NCBI GenBank assembly: GCA_947247005.1
Contig: OX365956.1
Coordinates: 1,185,501-1,249,500, forward strand
DNA: 64,000 nucleotides
Origin: Spisula solida
Lineage: Eukaryota; Mollusca; Bivalvia; Venerida; Mactridae
Direction: 5' to 3'
Both the position numbers and the translations under genes were made by a program. Positions 1 to 12,548 of the stretch are shown piece by piece. Below the pieces are notes generated by a model. That model made no database searches and had not been told where the DNA came from. It was given only the letters and a program-made list of their open reading frames with translations. Numbering within the stretch: the stretch's first letter is position 1; every line of letters begins with the position of its first letter.

Positions 1-292
1 ACTGGTGTGTGGCGTACTGATGCCATTAAATCCAATATCGAATCCAGGTTGTATCATAATTTTATGTCACAGTTCTGATAAGCCCACCCTTACTCAAACA
101 TTTGTGCTGCTAAAGACACCAAGAGAACCAGCAGTTACCTGGAACTTACTTAAGTAACTGCTGAGCATCAATGAAGGGATATTTACAAATACCATTTTTA
201 ACGACTTGGAGAATTCGACCAGTGTCAAGATAACTGACTGTTTATTCTCCGTATGACCACGCATGTTAATTAATGACAATGGCGTCGCTCCC

Positions 293-691
293 ACATATCG
301 ATCGGCCGATTAATGCTTTAAAAACAAGTTTTACATTTTATAAAACGTTTAAGTATTAGCTTTTAAAACAAGCTTTAACGAACAAAATCGATCGAATATT
401 GAATTAATAATTGATGATTTTCGACCGTTTATTTGGTATAAAACGGGATATTTTAAACTTACTTTTACGCGGAACGGATTCTTACTCGTCGCCGTGGATT
501 AACTAATTAGGGTATCGTGTTGAATGATGTCTAAAAGAGAGACATATATCTCTGCTTCATTACAAGCTTTAAATATTCAAAATCGGATAATAGATACGAA
601 AATTATGAGGTCTTATATAAAGCACGGTAGAAATTGACTAGTGCGTTTAACGTTTACCGCGATAACATCGTTAATCGGCCGATCGATATGT
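293..691. mobile_element. Candidate MITE with 21-bp terminal inverted repeats
   Basis: ACATATCGATCGGCCGATTA at the left (293-313) is matched perfectly in inverse orientation at 671-691. The interior has no open frame of note. No convincing target-site duplication is visible (left flank GCTCCC, right flank ACGTAG), so the ends or the element class are uncertain. The core of each arm is itself palindromic (CGATCGGCCGAT), which raises the chance of coincidence slightly. Confidence 0.4.
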
Positions 692-1100
692 ACGTAGAAC
701 TATTTCAGTTCCCCCCACCAGCTATATATAGCATCAATGTTTGTATACAACATAATTAGGTCATCGTCTGCAATGTGCAGCGGCGGAGTGATTTACATAC
801 GTTACAGTATACGATTGAAAACCGTGGGAACTATTAGATTCCCGCCACCAGTGAGAACATTCGTTGGTAGTAAAAATATAGTCCGTTGCGGAACGATTTG
901 CTATAAAAATCCTCTAAAAATAAAAGTCTGATAAAATTGTTGGTCTTAATATAAGTAAATGTTGGTAATGTAAACAAATCAGGTCCAATGATACGTGTAA
1001 CCTGTGTTGCATGCTTGTAATATTGTTCAAATCATAGAACTATTTATTTACCGAGGCCTAATGCGTTAAATTGGTCGTAAGCTGAAAAGTGGTAATAACA

Positions 1101-1219
1101 TTGTGTGGCGTTTACGCCACACAAAAATAGCTGTGACTATACCCGACTTATATACTACATGAGTGCAGGGCTTTTGTTTCGCGCCAAAATAAAAAATAGC
1201 TGTGACTATACCTGACTTA
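1101..1219. repeat. Short hairpin plus 28-bp direct repeat
   Basis: TTGTGTGGCG and CGCCACACAA (1101-1124) form a perfect 10-bp stem around a 4-base loop. It is followed by AAAAATAGCTGTGACTATAC at 1123, a 28-base segment repeated with one mismatch at 1192-1219. Function is unknown; it may be a decayed transposon end. Confidence 0.5.
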
Positions 1220-2508
1220 CATAAAATTGCGATGAATTACCATAGATCTGTATGGCCCGGGCGGGTATTTTACCAGGGGTTTAAGAAACAAAAAGTAAAA
1301 ATCCCCGCCATTCGTCTGGTTTCAATTGACTGGTGTATTACCAACTGAAAAAACCGACATAGCCCAACATAACTTTACACCTCACTCAAAGTGAATCACT
1401 TTGGTCATTGTTGTTGTTTGCGTTCAACAGAGACTGTGGTGAGTTTATGGTCAGCCATTTTTCCCTGCTGAAATGACCAAAATAAGTCAATGACCTTAGG
1501 CTTCGAAGGTTCGAATAGACTGAAACTGCATGGGATACATGGAATCCAGTGCCTTACAGGACTACCTTTTAGTAGACCAATTCGATCATTGCTAGTTGGG
1601 TGGGTAACACTGAATATGAACAAGTACCCTGGTCGAACCAGAGATCCATGGATCAGTAGTCACAAGTGTAAACCACCCGACCAACATTCCACTATACTTT
1701 CACCATGGTCATCAGTAACAGAAGAAAAATGTGCCCGGTGTGCGGTTCAAACCCACGTATGGCTCCAGTATTGTGCTGTACATACCAAGCTAAATGGCCT
1801 TATATACAGCAGTTAGAGCCTCAAAGTTCATGATTATATGACTTTTGGTTAGCTGAGTGTACCATCAGTGCACTAAGCTAGTTAAAATGTTTGTAACTTC
1901 TAACCGGGTATCCCAGGAACCCCTGAATTTTCTCTAAACATTAGCACAGCTAGTACTTTACCAACTGACTTACTGAGCTAACCTGAAGGGGCCACCTATT
2001 ACACATGACCTAAACTTATGTGACTTACAGTCTTTTTCACTGATCGCCTCTACTAGCAGCATTACAAGCGCATGAAATTATGTATTTTAAAGATATTTAG
2101 AATTAACAATTTAAATAAATTATTAACATAGTTCTATATTTATTTTTTCAGTTCTTCAATGATGTGAAAGCTGACATTATGTAGGTTCTGTTAATGTCGT
2201 CATCAGTGTCCCTTCTTGGTGTGTGTAACAGTCAATGATGAGCCAATCATAGTGCATGCATGAAGTTGATAATAACATTTGCAGGTTACATGGGCACTTC
2301 CAAGGTAAGAGACAATAATTGACTGCATGGGTCTCTGATTTAAACCTTGGTCATAAATCACCTGAACCATGTTCACTTGGAACTTTGAACAATATTATGT
2401 TAATGTTTCCAATGTGTACATGCTGTTTAGGTGTTATGTACACTGAATGCACCATTGAATCCACGACAAATGCAACTGAAGGATAATTCCGTCAGTGGTC
2501 GGCTCAAC

Positions 2509-2818
2509 ATACTGCCAACGCATAGAGCATTACATAGTGCCGACACATGCAGCATTACATACTGCCGACACATGCAGCATTACATACTGCCGACACATGC
2601 AGTATTACATACTGCCTACACATTGAGCATAACATATTGCAACACATTGAGCATTACATATTGCCACCACATTGAGCATTACATACTGCCTACACATTCA
2701 GCCTTGCATACTGCCAACACATTGAGCATTACATTACTGCCAACACATCGAGCATTACAAAGTGAGAACACATTGAGCATTGCATATTTCCTACGTATTG
2801 AGCATTACATATACTGCC
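2509..2818. repeat. Minisatellite, ~25-bp unit
   Basis: About twelve diverged copies of a unit like CACATTGAGCATTACATACT-GCCAA, varying at a few positions per copy. It produces a repetitive open frame on the plus strand that should not be read as a gene. Confidence 0.85.
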
Positions 2819-3409
2819 AGAGATGGGTATTATTATCTTAAAAAGTAATTAATCAATTACAATAATATTGAAAACTTTCCAATTAAATTTCAATTAACAT
2901 TACAAATATTTCAAGAAAGTAATTTTAAAATTAAAAATAATCCTGTGTTTTGAACTTGAGCAATATTTCTTCAAACCTTCACAGATTAACAACGGCCACA
3001 GAAGGTGGAATTTTTTGCTGTATTTTTATCTGAATGGTTGACCTTTGATATTGTTGATACAATTATAGTCCATAAGGCTAGAGAAGTTGAATAATGATGT
3101 TTTACGGTTTCCTCAACCTGCTATTCCCCTTGTGTTTCCAATTTAAAATGATAATGCGCTATAATGGGGGCTCCTGTGTCCCATGAACACATTTTCTAGT
3201 TGTACCAGTCTTTCCTTTTTTATTTCACAGAATTTGTATGGTATTTCTAATTTATCTATTATGTTTCAGTTTCAAATTGTGAAGAAAATTGTTTGTCTGC
3301 TGTATTTATAATGGTTTTACTGCCAACACTGCGTAATTGTGGAGGATGGAAGAAGACAAACGGGATTACTTATATTTGTAAGTATTTTAACAGGTTATGA
3401 TATTATTGA

Positions 3410-6400
3410 CTTACTGACTCCACTGCTGATTCACTGACTAACTCCACTGACTGACTGACTCTGCTAAATTACTGACTCCACTGAATGACTCCTGACTAAC
3501 TCCACTGACTGACTGACTGACTAACTCCACTGACTAACTCCACTGTCTGACTCTACAACTCCACTGACTGACTACACTGACTAACTCGTCTGACTGACTG
3601 TCTAACTCTACTGATTCACTGACTGACTCCAGTGACTGACTGACTGACTGACTCCAGTGACTGACTGGCTCCACTGACTGACTCCACTGACTGACTGGCT
3701 CCACTGACTAGCTCCACTGACTGACTGTCTAACTCTACTGACTGACTGACTTCACTGACTCAACTGTCTGACTGACTCCAGTGACTGACTGACTCCACTG
3801 ACTGACTGGCTCCACTGACTGACTCCACTGACTGCCTCTACTGACTGACTCCACTGACTGACTGACTCCTGTGACTGACTGCAGGGCTCTACAAATCCTA
3901 TAGTCCAACGTCCTTGACAACTGTAAATCGACTTCGGACAACTGTTTATTTATGAGCAAAAGTTTAGTCCCGGACAAGTCTAATTTAAATTGACAGCAAA
4001 ATCAGACAACTGACCAAAAGTTCAACATCTACGTCCACTGACTGACTGGCTCCACTGACTGCCTCTACTGACTGACTCCACTGACTGACTTCACTAACTG
4101 ACTGGCTCCACTGACTGACTCTACTGACTGACTCCACTCACTCACTGACTGACTGACTCCACTGACTGACTCTCCTGACTGACTCCACTGACTGACTCTA
4201 CTGACTGACTGACTCCACTGACTGACTGACTCCAGTCACTGACTCTGTTGACTGACTGACTGACTCCAGTCACTGACTCTGTTGACTGACTGACTGACTC
4301 CGTTGACTGACTCCACTGACTGACTCTACTGACTGACTCATGACTGACTGACGCCACTTACTGACTGACTGACTCCACTGGTTGATAACTGACTGACTGA
4401 CTGACTCCACTGGTTGACTGACTGGCTAGACTCCATTGACTAATTAGACTCCACCGACTGAATGATCACTTTCTTTACTGATTGACTAACTGACTGACTG
4501 ACTACACTGACAGACTCAGCTGACTGACTCCACTTATTGACTCCACTGACTGACTCCACTGATTGACTGACTGACTAGTCAGACTCTACTGACTGACTTA
4601 TGACTGACTGACGTCACTGAGTGGTTGACTGACTGACTGCCTCCACTGGTTCACATCACTGACTGACTCCACCGATTGACTACACTGACTGACTCCACTG
4701 ACTGACTACTGACTCAAATGACTAACTGACTCCACTGACTGACTCCACTGATTGACTGACTGACTCCACTGATTGACTGACTGACTCTACTGACTGACTA
4801 ATGACTGACTGACGTCACTGAGTGGTTGACTGACTGACTGCCTCCACTGGTTCACATCACTGACTGACTCCACTGACTGACTCTACTGAATGACTCTACT
4901 CACTGACTGGTTGACTGACTGACTGACTCCATTGACTTACTGGGTCTGTTAACTGACTGACTCCACTCACTGACTGGTTGACTGACTGACTGACTGACTG
5001 ACTGACTAGACTCCACTAATTAGACTTCACTGACTGACTGACTATTTTCTTAACTGACTGACTCAACTGACTGACTCTCCTGACTGACTCCACTCACTGA
5101 CTGGTTGACTGACTGACTGACTGACTAGACTCCATTGATTAGACTTCACTGACTGACTGACTACTTTCTTAACTGACTGACTCAACTGACTGACTCCACT
5201 GACCGACTAATTCACTGACTGACTGATCACTTTCTTAACTGATTGACTAACTCACTGACTGACTGTCTACACTGACTGACTCAACTGACTGACTCCACTG
5301 ACTGACTGACTCCACTGACTGACTGACTCCACTGACTGACTGACTCCACTGACTGACCGACTCAACTGACTGACTGACTCAACTGACTGACTGACTCCAC
5401 TAACAGATTGCCTCCACTTACTGACTCTACTGACTGACTCCACTGTCTGACAGACTCTACTGACTTACTGACTCTACTGACTGACTCATGACTGACTGAC
5501 ATCACTGAATGGTTGACTGACTGACTCCAATAACAGATTGCCTCCACTTACTGACTCTACTGACTGACTCCACTGTCTGACAGACTCTACTGACTTACTG
5601 ACATCACTAACTGGTTGACTGACTGACTCCACTTGTTGATGACTGACTGATTCCACTGGTTGACCGACTGACTGACTGACTAGACTCCACTGACTAATTT
5701 GACTCCACTGACTGACTGTTCACTTTCTTTACTGATTGACTGACTCCACTGACTGACTCAACCGACTCCACTGACTGACTCACTCACTCCACTGACTGGC
5801 TGACTTCACTGACTTACTCCACTGTCTAACTGACTGACTGACTGCAGTGATTTTTTTCGCCTCTTTTGGAAAGGGTCCGGGTTGGTTCAGATTGGAAATT
5901 TTCGCGTCATGACAACTTGAAATTAGGAATTTCCATGAAGCAGAAAGGACAAATAAAACCAAAAAAGAGATGACATGTGAATGTTAACTTGTTTCTTTGA
6001 ACTTTTATGCTTGACGACCTCAATGACTGACTGATCACTTTCTTTACTGACTGACTGACTCACTCACTCACCGACTCACTCACTCACCGACTCACTGACT
6101 GCACTGACTCACTCACTGACTACACTGACTGACTAACTACACTGACTGACTACACTGACTGACTGACTCCTCTGACTGACTACACTGACTGACTGACTCC
6201 TCTGACTGACTGGTTGACTGACTCCACTGACTGGTTGACTGACTCCACTGACTGGTTGACTGACTCCACTGACTGGTTGACTGACTCCACTGACTGGTTG
6301 ACTGAATCTACTGACTGGTTGACTGACTCCACTGACTGGTTGACTGACTCCACTGACTGTTTGACTGACTCCACTGACTAGTTGACTGACTCCACTGACT

Positions 6401-7480
6401 GGTTGACTGACTCCACTGATTGGTTGACTGACTCCACTGACTGTTTGACTGACTCCACTGACTGGTTGACTGACTGTCTGACTGGTTGACTGACTCCACT
6501 GAGTGGTTGACTGACTCCACTGACTGTTTGACTGACTCCACTGACTGGTTGACTGACTGTCTGACTCAACTGGTTGATGATTAATTGACTCCACTGGTTG
6601 TTTGACTGACTAGACTCCACATACTAATTAGACTCCACTGGCTGACTGGTAACTTTCTTTACTGATTGACTAACTAAACCTGACACCACTGACAGACCAA
6701 CCGACTGGCTGGTTGACTGACTTACTCCTCAAGTACTGTCTGACTGAGACTTCACTGATTGACTTAATCCACTTATTGTTGACCAAGTCCACTGATTGAC
6801 TGACTCCATTGATAAACGAGATCATTGATTGACTGACTGGCTAGACTCATCGGATAAATTGCCACCACTGATTGACTGAATCCACTAACTGACTTGACTT
6901 CACTGGATGACTTAAACCACTGACTGACTTGACTCCACTGATTGACTTACTTGACTACACTGATTGACTTACTCCACTGAGATATGTATGCCATTGATTA
7001 ACTGACCCCATTGATTGACTTTCCTACTCCACTGTAACTTACTTGCTTCACTGATTGGCTGAATGACTTGACTCCACATGTTGACTTCATCAGTCATTCA
7101 CTATTTGACTGTCATACTTTGTCTCACTCATTGGCTAACTCACTTGCATACTTATTGACTTCTTCACCCAATTTGTGACTCTATTAAATGAATAAATCCA
7201 CTAATTTTATTCACTGATCAACTGACTCCACATATTCCACTGATTGACTGATTCTACTGACTGACTGGCTTTACTGAATGACTGATTACACACTACACAG
7301 ACATCACTGAACGACTTCACTAATAGGCTGACTTTATTTATTGGTTGACTACATTTGTTTACTTGTAAACTCCAATGATTGACTGACTGCATGACTTCAC
7401 TGACCGACTTCACTGATTGGCTCACTGACTTGACGCGACTGAGACCGACTGCCTCCGCTTATTGACTTAACTCCTGATTG
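3410..7480. repeat. Large degenerate (ACTG)n tetranucleotide-derived array
   Basis: About 4 kb built from GACTGACTCCACTGACTGAC-like blocks: runs of ACTG interrupted by CC(A)CT words every 10-25 bases. The array is interrupted by unique sequence at about 3885-4035 and 5850-6025 and decays gradually after 6.7 kb. On the minus strand the absence of stops in such blocks yields Ser/Val/Gln/Trp-rich open frames (SVSQ-type), which are artefacts of the repeat. Confidence 0.9.
6205..6570. repeat. Higher-order 21-bp repeat inside the ACTG array
   Basis: At least fifteen copies of GGTTGACTGACTCCACTGAC-T in near-perfect 21-base register. Because 21 is divisible by three and the unit lacks stops, all three minus-strand frames stay open for 60-150 codons. 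This is the most homogeneous, hence probably the youngest, part of the array. Confidence 0.85.
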
Positions 7481-7499
7481 ACATTCTGACTTGCTGAAT

Positions 7500-8450
7500 G
7501 ATTTTCTGACTTATTAAATGGTGGACTTGCTCACTTACAGATATTGATCAATTTTTTGGTAAAAAAATATTCTATGATGAGGTAGTATTGTGTTAATTCA
7601 TTATGTTTGTATTTGGTATTTACAGATTAAGATGTCACATCCTTACAATTGCGAAGATACGGGATTCAGGATACTACATAAAACCGCAATATGAAGAAAC
7701 TAATAATTTGTGTTCAGTTTGCCAGAATCAAAGTCATTTTTTTTTTTCTTTGATATGTACAATTTTATCTCCCAGTTGTTAACATGTAACCAAGCTATTT
7801 CATGTGTTTATCTAATTTTTGTTTTGTTTTTCATGTTGTAAACTCAATTATTATGTTGTATTAATAAATCAGTGAACTGTACAGATTTGTTGTTCTTATA
7901 TGAAAATCAATTATTGTATATTGTCAGATTAAAGGGATGGACCCATATCTTTTCATGTCTAAAATGGCGATTTAAATACAGTAATTACTAGTTGTTATGC
8001 TTATGCCACAATGCAGAAGAACCATTAGCTAAAATTGTATGGATCATTTATTACAAATGAATTGAATCATAACACATTTATATTTTTTCTTAAAAAGCAT
8101 GTGTAATAAATCACCCATACAGACTTAAGGACAGGCTCTTCTGCTTTATATTCATAAAAATATAAACAGGCAATTACTATAAGATTAAATCACACTTTAA
8201 ATATTGGTAAAAATACAGACACATCTACTTCAAAGAGTCAATACCAGAATCTAACCTGCAAACAATACACATATGATGCACCACACAAGCCCCTAGCTCA
8301 AAGCTATGTTTATTGAGTGACATTAATTTTAAAAATGTCATAAACGATATTGTCCTGGCTGTAGGCTTCTCCTAACATTGCAGGCAATTGTGTTCAACAT
8401 AAATTACTTGTGTGGTACTTGTGACCTGGATGAGAAGCTTCAAACATATT
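7500..8450. other. Gene-free AT-rich stretch
   Basis: No open frame with family resemblance, no tRNA-like sequence and no strong repeat found by eye between the ACTG array and the MITE. Confidence 0.55.
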
Positions 8451-8453
8451 GCA

Positions 8454-8623
8454 GTTTCTACCACAGGTGCTTGGCATGTGGATATGACCCCTTTTTCCCG
8501 TCTACAACCCAACATCAAATTTAAAAGAATCGGATCTCTATTAGAGATCTGAATTATTTTTTTAATTTGATGTTGGGTTGTAAAGGGGATCATATCCACA
8601 TGCCAAGCACCTGTGGTTTCTAC
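8454..8623. mobile_element. hAT-like palindromic MITE with 8-bp target duplication
   Basis: The element (8462-8615) is an almost complete fold-back: CACAGGTGCTTGGCATGTGG at the left end is inverted at the right end, with arms of about 60 bases meeting around a short AT-rich centre. GTTTCTAC flanks both ends (8454-8461 and 8616-8623), a perfect 8-base duplication. An 8-base duplication with a CA..TG end is the hAT pattern; no transposase is present. Confidence 0.8.
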
Positions 8624-8821
8624 AAGATATGTTGTATTTAAAAATCGGGACATAGATTAATGCATGATATAATGCAATAGAACATTCTATAATAGTGTTA
8701 TTACTGTGTATAGTATAATAATTGCAAACAAATCAGGATCATAAACAGGTTTTAAAACCCAATGTAAGGTCGTATTTATCATGGTACACTTGTAGATACA
8801 CAAGAGACACGTATACACATA

Positions 8822-9580
8822 CATCATTGTCATAAATGATCGTTTAGCTATGGTTCTTAGCTACAGAACGCAGCCATTCTAAGGTGTCTGGCCTATATAC
8901 AGGCATCACAGCAGTCATTCAAAGGTAAACAGTTAAGTGTTCGAAGTATTATTTTGGAAATTACTAACGGGTTTTCAAACAGGTTCGAGTCCTAACGTAA
9001 ACCTTTGCATTATTGCCATATATGGACATTTAACTACGGTTCTTGGTTACAGAACGCACCCATTATCATGTGTCTGGCTTTGATACAGGCATCTCAGCAG
9101 TCATTTAAAGGTACACTTAGTGTTCGAACTTGTATTTTTTCGTTATTTTGGTCATTACTAATGGGTTTTCAACCCGGTTCGAGCCCAGAACGTTACACGT
9201 ATCATTTTCATACACGGTCGTTTAGCTATGGTTCTAAGCTACGGAATGCACCCATTATCAGATGGCTGGCTTTAATACAGACATCTCAGCAGTCATTTAA
9301 AGGTAAACAGTCAGTGTTCGAACTTGTATTATGTCGTTATTTTGAAATTATTAATGTGTTTTAAACCTGGTTCGAGCCCCCCCCCCCCCCAACGTATAAA
9401 ATATATACTATATCATTGTCATACATGGACCTTTAGCTATGGTTCTTAGCTACAGAACGCATTAATTATCAGGTATCTGGCTTTGATACAAGCATCTCGG
9501 CAGTCATTTAAAGCTACACAGTGTTCGAACTTGTATTATGTCGTTAGTTTGGTAATTACTAATGGGTTTTCAACCAGGTT
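8822..9580 (+). repeat. Tandem array of ~180-200-bp units ending in B-box-like motif
   Basis: Four diverged units, starting near 8822, 9005, 9200 and 9405. Each contains TTTAGCTATGGTTCTTAGC, then a CAGGCATCTCAGCAGTCATT block, GTGTTCGAACTTGTATT, and an end of the type CAGGTTCGAGTCC. The fourth unit runs straight into the run of N, so the array probably continues inside the gap. The unit ends match the RNA polymerase III B-box consensus (GGTTCGANTCC); whether the units are transcribed is not visible. A 14-base C run lies at 9377-9390. Confidence 0.8.
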
Positions 9581-9780
9581 NNNNNNNNNNNNNNNNNNNN
9601 NNNNNNNNNNNNNNNNNNNNNNNNNNNNNNNNNNNNNNNNNNNNNNNNNNNNNNNNNNNNNNNNNNNNNNNNNNNNNNNNNNNNNNNNNNNNNNNNNNNN
9701 NNNNNNNNNNNNNNNNNNNNNNNNNNNNNNNNNNNNNNNNNNNNNNNNNNNNNNNNNNNNNNNNNNNNNNNNNNNNNNNN
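9581..9780. other. Assembly gap (200 N)
   Basis: Exactly 200 undefined bases, a typical placeholder length, so true size is unknown. It separates the tandem array from the NACHT gene, and hides the N-terminal part of that gene. Open frames drawn through it are meaningless on the left side. Confidence 0.98.
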
Positions 9781-12020
9781 GGAGAGATATGATTATGATG
9801 ATCATTGACCAGTTGTTTTACACCGAATGTGAGGCGGAAAGGACATCTATGTATACATTGATTAAGCATATACTTGATCAGCGTGCTTGTCTTGTCGTGT
9901 TAGATGGCTTTGATGAATGGACTCCAAAAACGAGCGGTAAATTTGACGCCAAGACCCCTAAAGGGATAGAATCAGAGAAATGTGTATTCCTGACTATGTG
10001 CAGGCCATACAAACTTGAAAATGTGCGACTTTCAGGGAAGGACATTGATCATCAAGTGGAGATGACAGGAATTCACGGATCGTCTGCTGAGCATTATGTT
10101 GCGAAAGTGGTGGAATATATGAACAAGAAAAACAAAGATAACAAAAATCCAGAACAATTCTTACAAGAAATCGTGCGGTGTAAACTGTATGAACATTTAT
10201 GTATACCAATGGTTTCTTCTCATCTCATTGTGGTTTGGTGGTTTAACCAAACACTGACTGATGTTTCGAAATCATTGTTGTATGGTAAAATTGTAGAAAT
10301 GCTGTTTAAAAGAGCAGAGAGAAAGGTCGAATTTCCTTCATCAGCAGCTTGTAAGCATAAGCTTCCCAACTGTTTTTCACCCCTTGATTACATGTATATA
10401 CATGAACATGTTTCCTTATTACAGAAAGTATGTTTACTTTCATTCAACTCATTATTTCAACAAGATGCTTGTGCATCAACCCTGGTATTTACCAAGAGAC
10501 AGTTAATGTCATCACCATATTTGTTTACTACTGATGAAATGGATTTTGTCTGTAAAGTAGGTATTATATCAAAGAATAAGGTTATAGGTTGTTTTGAAGA
10601 CCCGAAACAAAAACTTTCCTTTGTGCACAAAAGTTACATTGAATTCTTTGGTGCATTATATGTTTCATCATTTGACTCTAGTAACAGGATAGATAGCATT
10701 GTTAAGGAATGGACATCTTTAGATGATGTATTGCAATATGCAAACTTCTTCCAGTTCCTTGCCGGGTTGTCGTCTCAAAAACTAAATGTTTTACTTGAAA
10801 ATATGTATACATTCTTAGCAGATCATTTAAATTCATGGAGAAAATATCCAATCTTCGATTATGAATTTCCAAATTTTTACCAGAATCAACTGAATTTACT
10901 ACAAACTGCTGTGGTCACTTGTTTTATTGAATGCAGCAGATCTAATGATCAAAATGTTTACTTGAAACTTGAAGATTTCATTATTAACAAGAATTATGAT
11001 GTTGACATTTTGAGACAACTTTTTCTGTTAAATACAACATGTGTTAAATCTGTATATTCTGTTGAAGGTAAATATTATGATGAATTTGATGAGATCAAAA
11101 ATCTGCAATGTTTACTTGTTCGTGAAGTGTTGTCTGAGAATGTTGTAAAGTTCACCAAGTGCATGTTAAGTAATCAATCCACTCTGCATACTGTTTGTAT
11201 TGGTAATGACTCTACATTCACATACCCATTGTTACCAGAACTTCCTGTGAGAAGTCTCCATCAACTAACTTCATTATCTCTGTGTAGTGTTACAATACAA
11301 CATGAACAATTACATGATCTGGTGACATTTCTGTCAGATAATGTTCACTTTGAACATTTAAAATTGTACAGTGTGTGTTGTGATAAACACAGGTATGATG
11401 GTAGTAAATGTGCATTAAATCTCAACATACAACAACATTCTACACTCCGTTCATTATGGCTGCATCATGTTAATATATCATGTAGTTATGTTAACACTAC
11501 CAGCTTAAAGTCTGTCAAATTGGGTACATTATCTGAGAGAATTTCTCATGATTATATTAATGTATTCAACAGTTTGAAGGATTCACAAATTGAATATCTT
11601 TATATCAATGGATGTTACAAGTTAGATGATAAAACATTGAGATCATTGACGACTGCAGTAAAATCTCTGTCAAGTTTGAAGCATCTAACACTGTGGGGTA
11701 TGAAGTTTCCTTCAGATATTTTATTGCACCTACATTGTGATACAATACCAGTCAAGATAGAGCTGGTGTTGGTCACAATGAGTCGTCAATGGTTTAAATG
11801 TTTCATTGAAAGTTTGGTCAACAAGAAATCTGTGATAAAAGTTAAGTTACATTGGTGTACTATTACATCAGTTGATGGAGAACTGTCCTGGGAGTCATGG
11901 GAGGAGTCATGGAAGGAGTCTGTGGATTATATGGCTGAGTGGTTATCACCTATACAAACAGTCAACATAACACTTAAAGATGATATCTGGTTAAACTTTG
12001 AAACAACAAGTTGCCAGTAA
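9781..12020 (+). CDS. NACHT-LRR (NLR-like) protein, 5' end lost in gap
   Basis: A single open exon of about 745 codons ends at TAA 12018-12020. Shortly after the gap comes a hydrophobic strand and acidic box, LVVLDGFDEW (Walker B of NACHT ATPases, nt 9891-9920), then VFLTMCRPYKL (sensor-1-like) and, further on, LCIPMVSSHLIVVWWF, resembling the end of NACHT domains. The C-terminal third has irregular leucine-rich repeats (for example LTSLSLCSVTI, LRSLWLHHVNI, LKHLTLWGMKF). NACHT-LRR proteins are cytosolic ATP-driven innate sensors. The Walker A loop, any N-terminal signalling domain and the start codon are missing and must lie in or before the gap. Function as a sensor is inferred from family only. 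No internal stop or frameshift is seen, so it may be intact. Confidence 0.82.
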
Positions 12021-12108
12021 ATGTTTACTTTTGTTTCAGTAAACATTTAAAGCAAAACTATGATTTTATCACCAAACTTTGATGAACAAGTCAACAAAAT
12101 GTGCGAAT

Positions 12109-12548
12109 GTTCCGCGAACAAAAATGTCCGTAACTTTTTATTTCTGATCGGAAACATGTCATGTTAGGATTCATTTTCTTAATTAGATCATTTCCTACAC
12201 AATGAGTCAAGTTTTTATGTAAAATTCTAAAAAAAAGTTTTTTTCACATTTTTTGAGATTTTGATGAAATTGAGAAAATTTGATAATTGATTGTGAAGCT
12301 TCATAAATGATTTTTATTGTAACTTCTATTCAAGTTGATGTTGTACAATTTTAACAGAATTATGATGAAAATATTGTTTAATTGATGTAAAAAGACATTT
12401 TCACCCAAAAATTGTAAAAAATAACTTTTTTTAGATTTTTGCATCAAAACCTACATCAACTTGTAGGCAATGATCTCATCAAGAAAATGAATACTTACTT
12501 GACATGTTTCCATTCATGAATAAAAAAGTTATTCATATTTTAGTGAAC
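12109..12548. repeat. Long imperfect inverted repeat in NLR 3' flank
   Basis: The left arm (about 12109-12262) and right arm (about 12405-12548) match in inverse orientation at roughly three quarters of positions: GGAAACATGTCA, ATTCATTTTCTT, GATCATT and CCTACA recur in order. The ~140-base centre is not obviously paired. It begins 90 bases after the NLR stop codon and so probably lies in its 3' UTR. It is likely an old fold-back element. Confidence 0.6.

Larger units (their letters stand above)
1..2430. other. Gene-free AT-rich stretch
   Basis: I see no supportable gene here. Short open frames are isolated, show no family motif and no credible splice pattern. The stretch contains the inverted-repeat candidate and the small hairpin listed separately. 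The segment 256-274 shares a 19-base word with a palindrome near 15.45 kb. Confidence 0.6.

Noticed and set aside
1405..1816. Two overlapping open frames of 72 and 108 codons on opposite strands
   Set aside because: No motif, no splice-linked neighbours and no compositional signal of coding.
2431..2841. 136-codon plus-strand open frame
   Set aside because: It is a translation of the 25-bp minisatellite.
6133..6620. Long minus-strand open frames rich in Ser, Val, Gln and Trp
   Set aside because: They are by-products of the stop-free 21-base repeat; several overlapping frames are open at once and there is no start context or family match.
9483..9805. Coding sequence upstream of and through the N run
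   Set aside because: Open frames across undefined bases carry no information, and the part before the gap is the tandem repeat, whose other units do not stay open in this frame.
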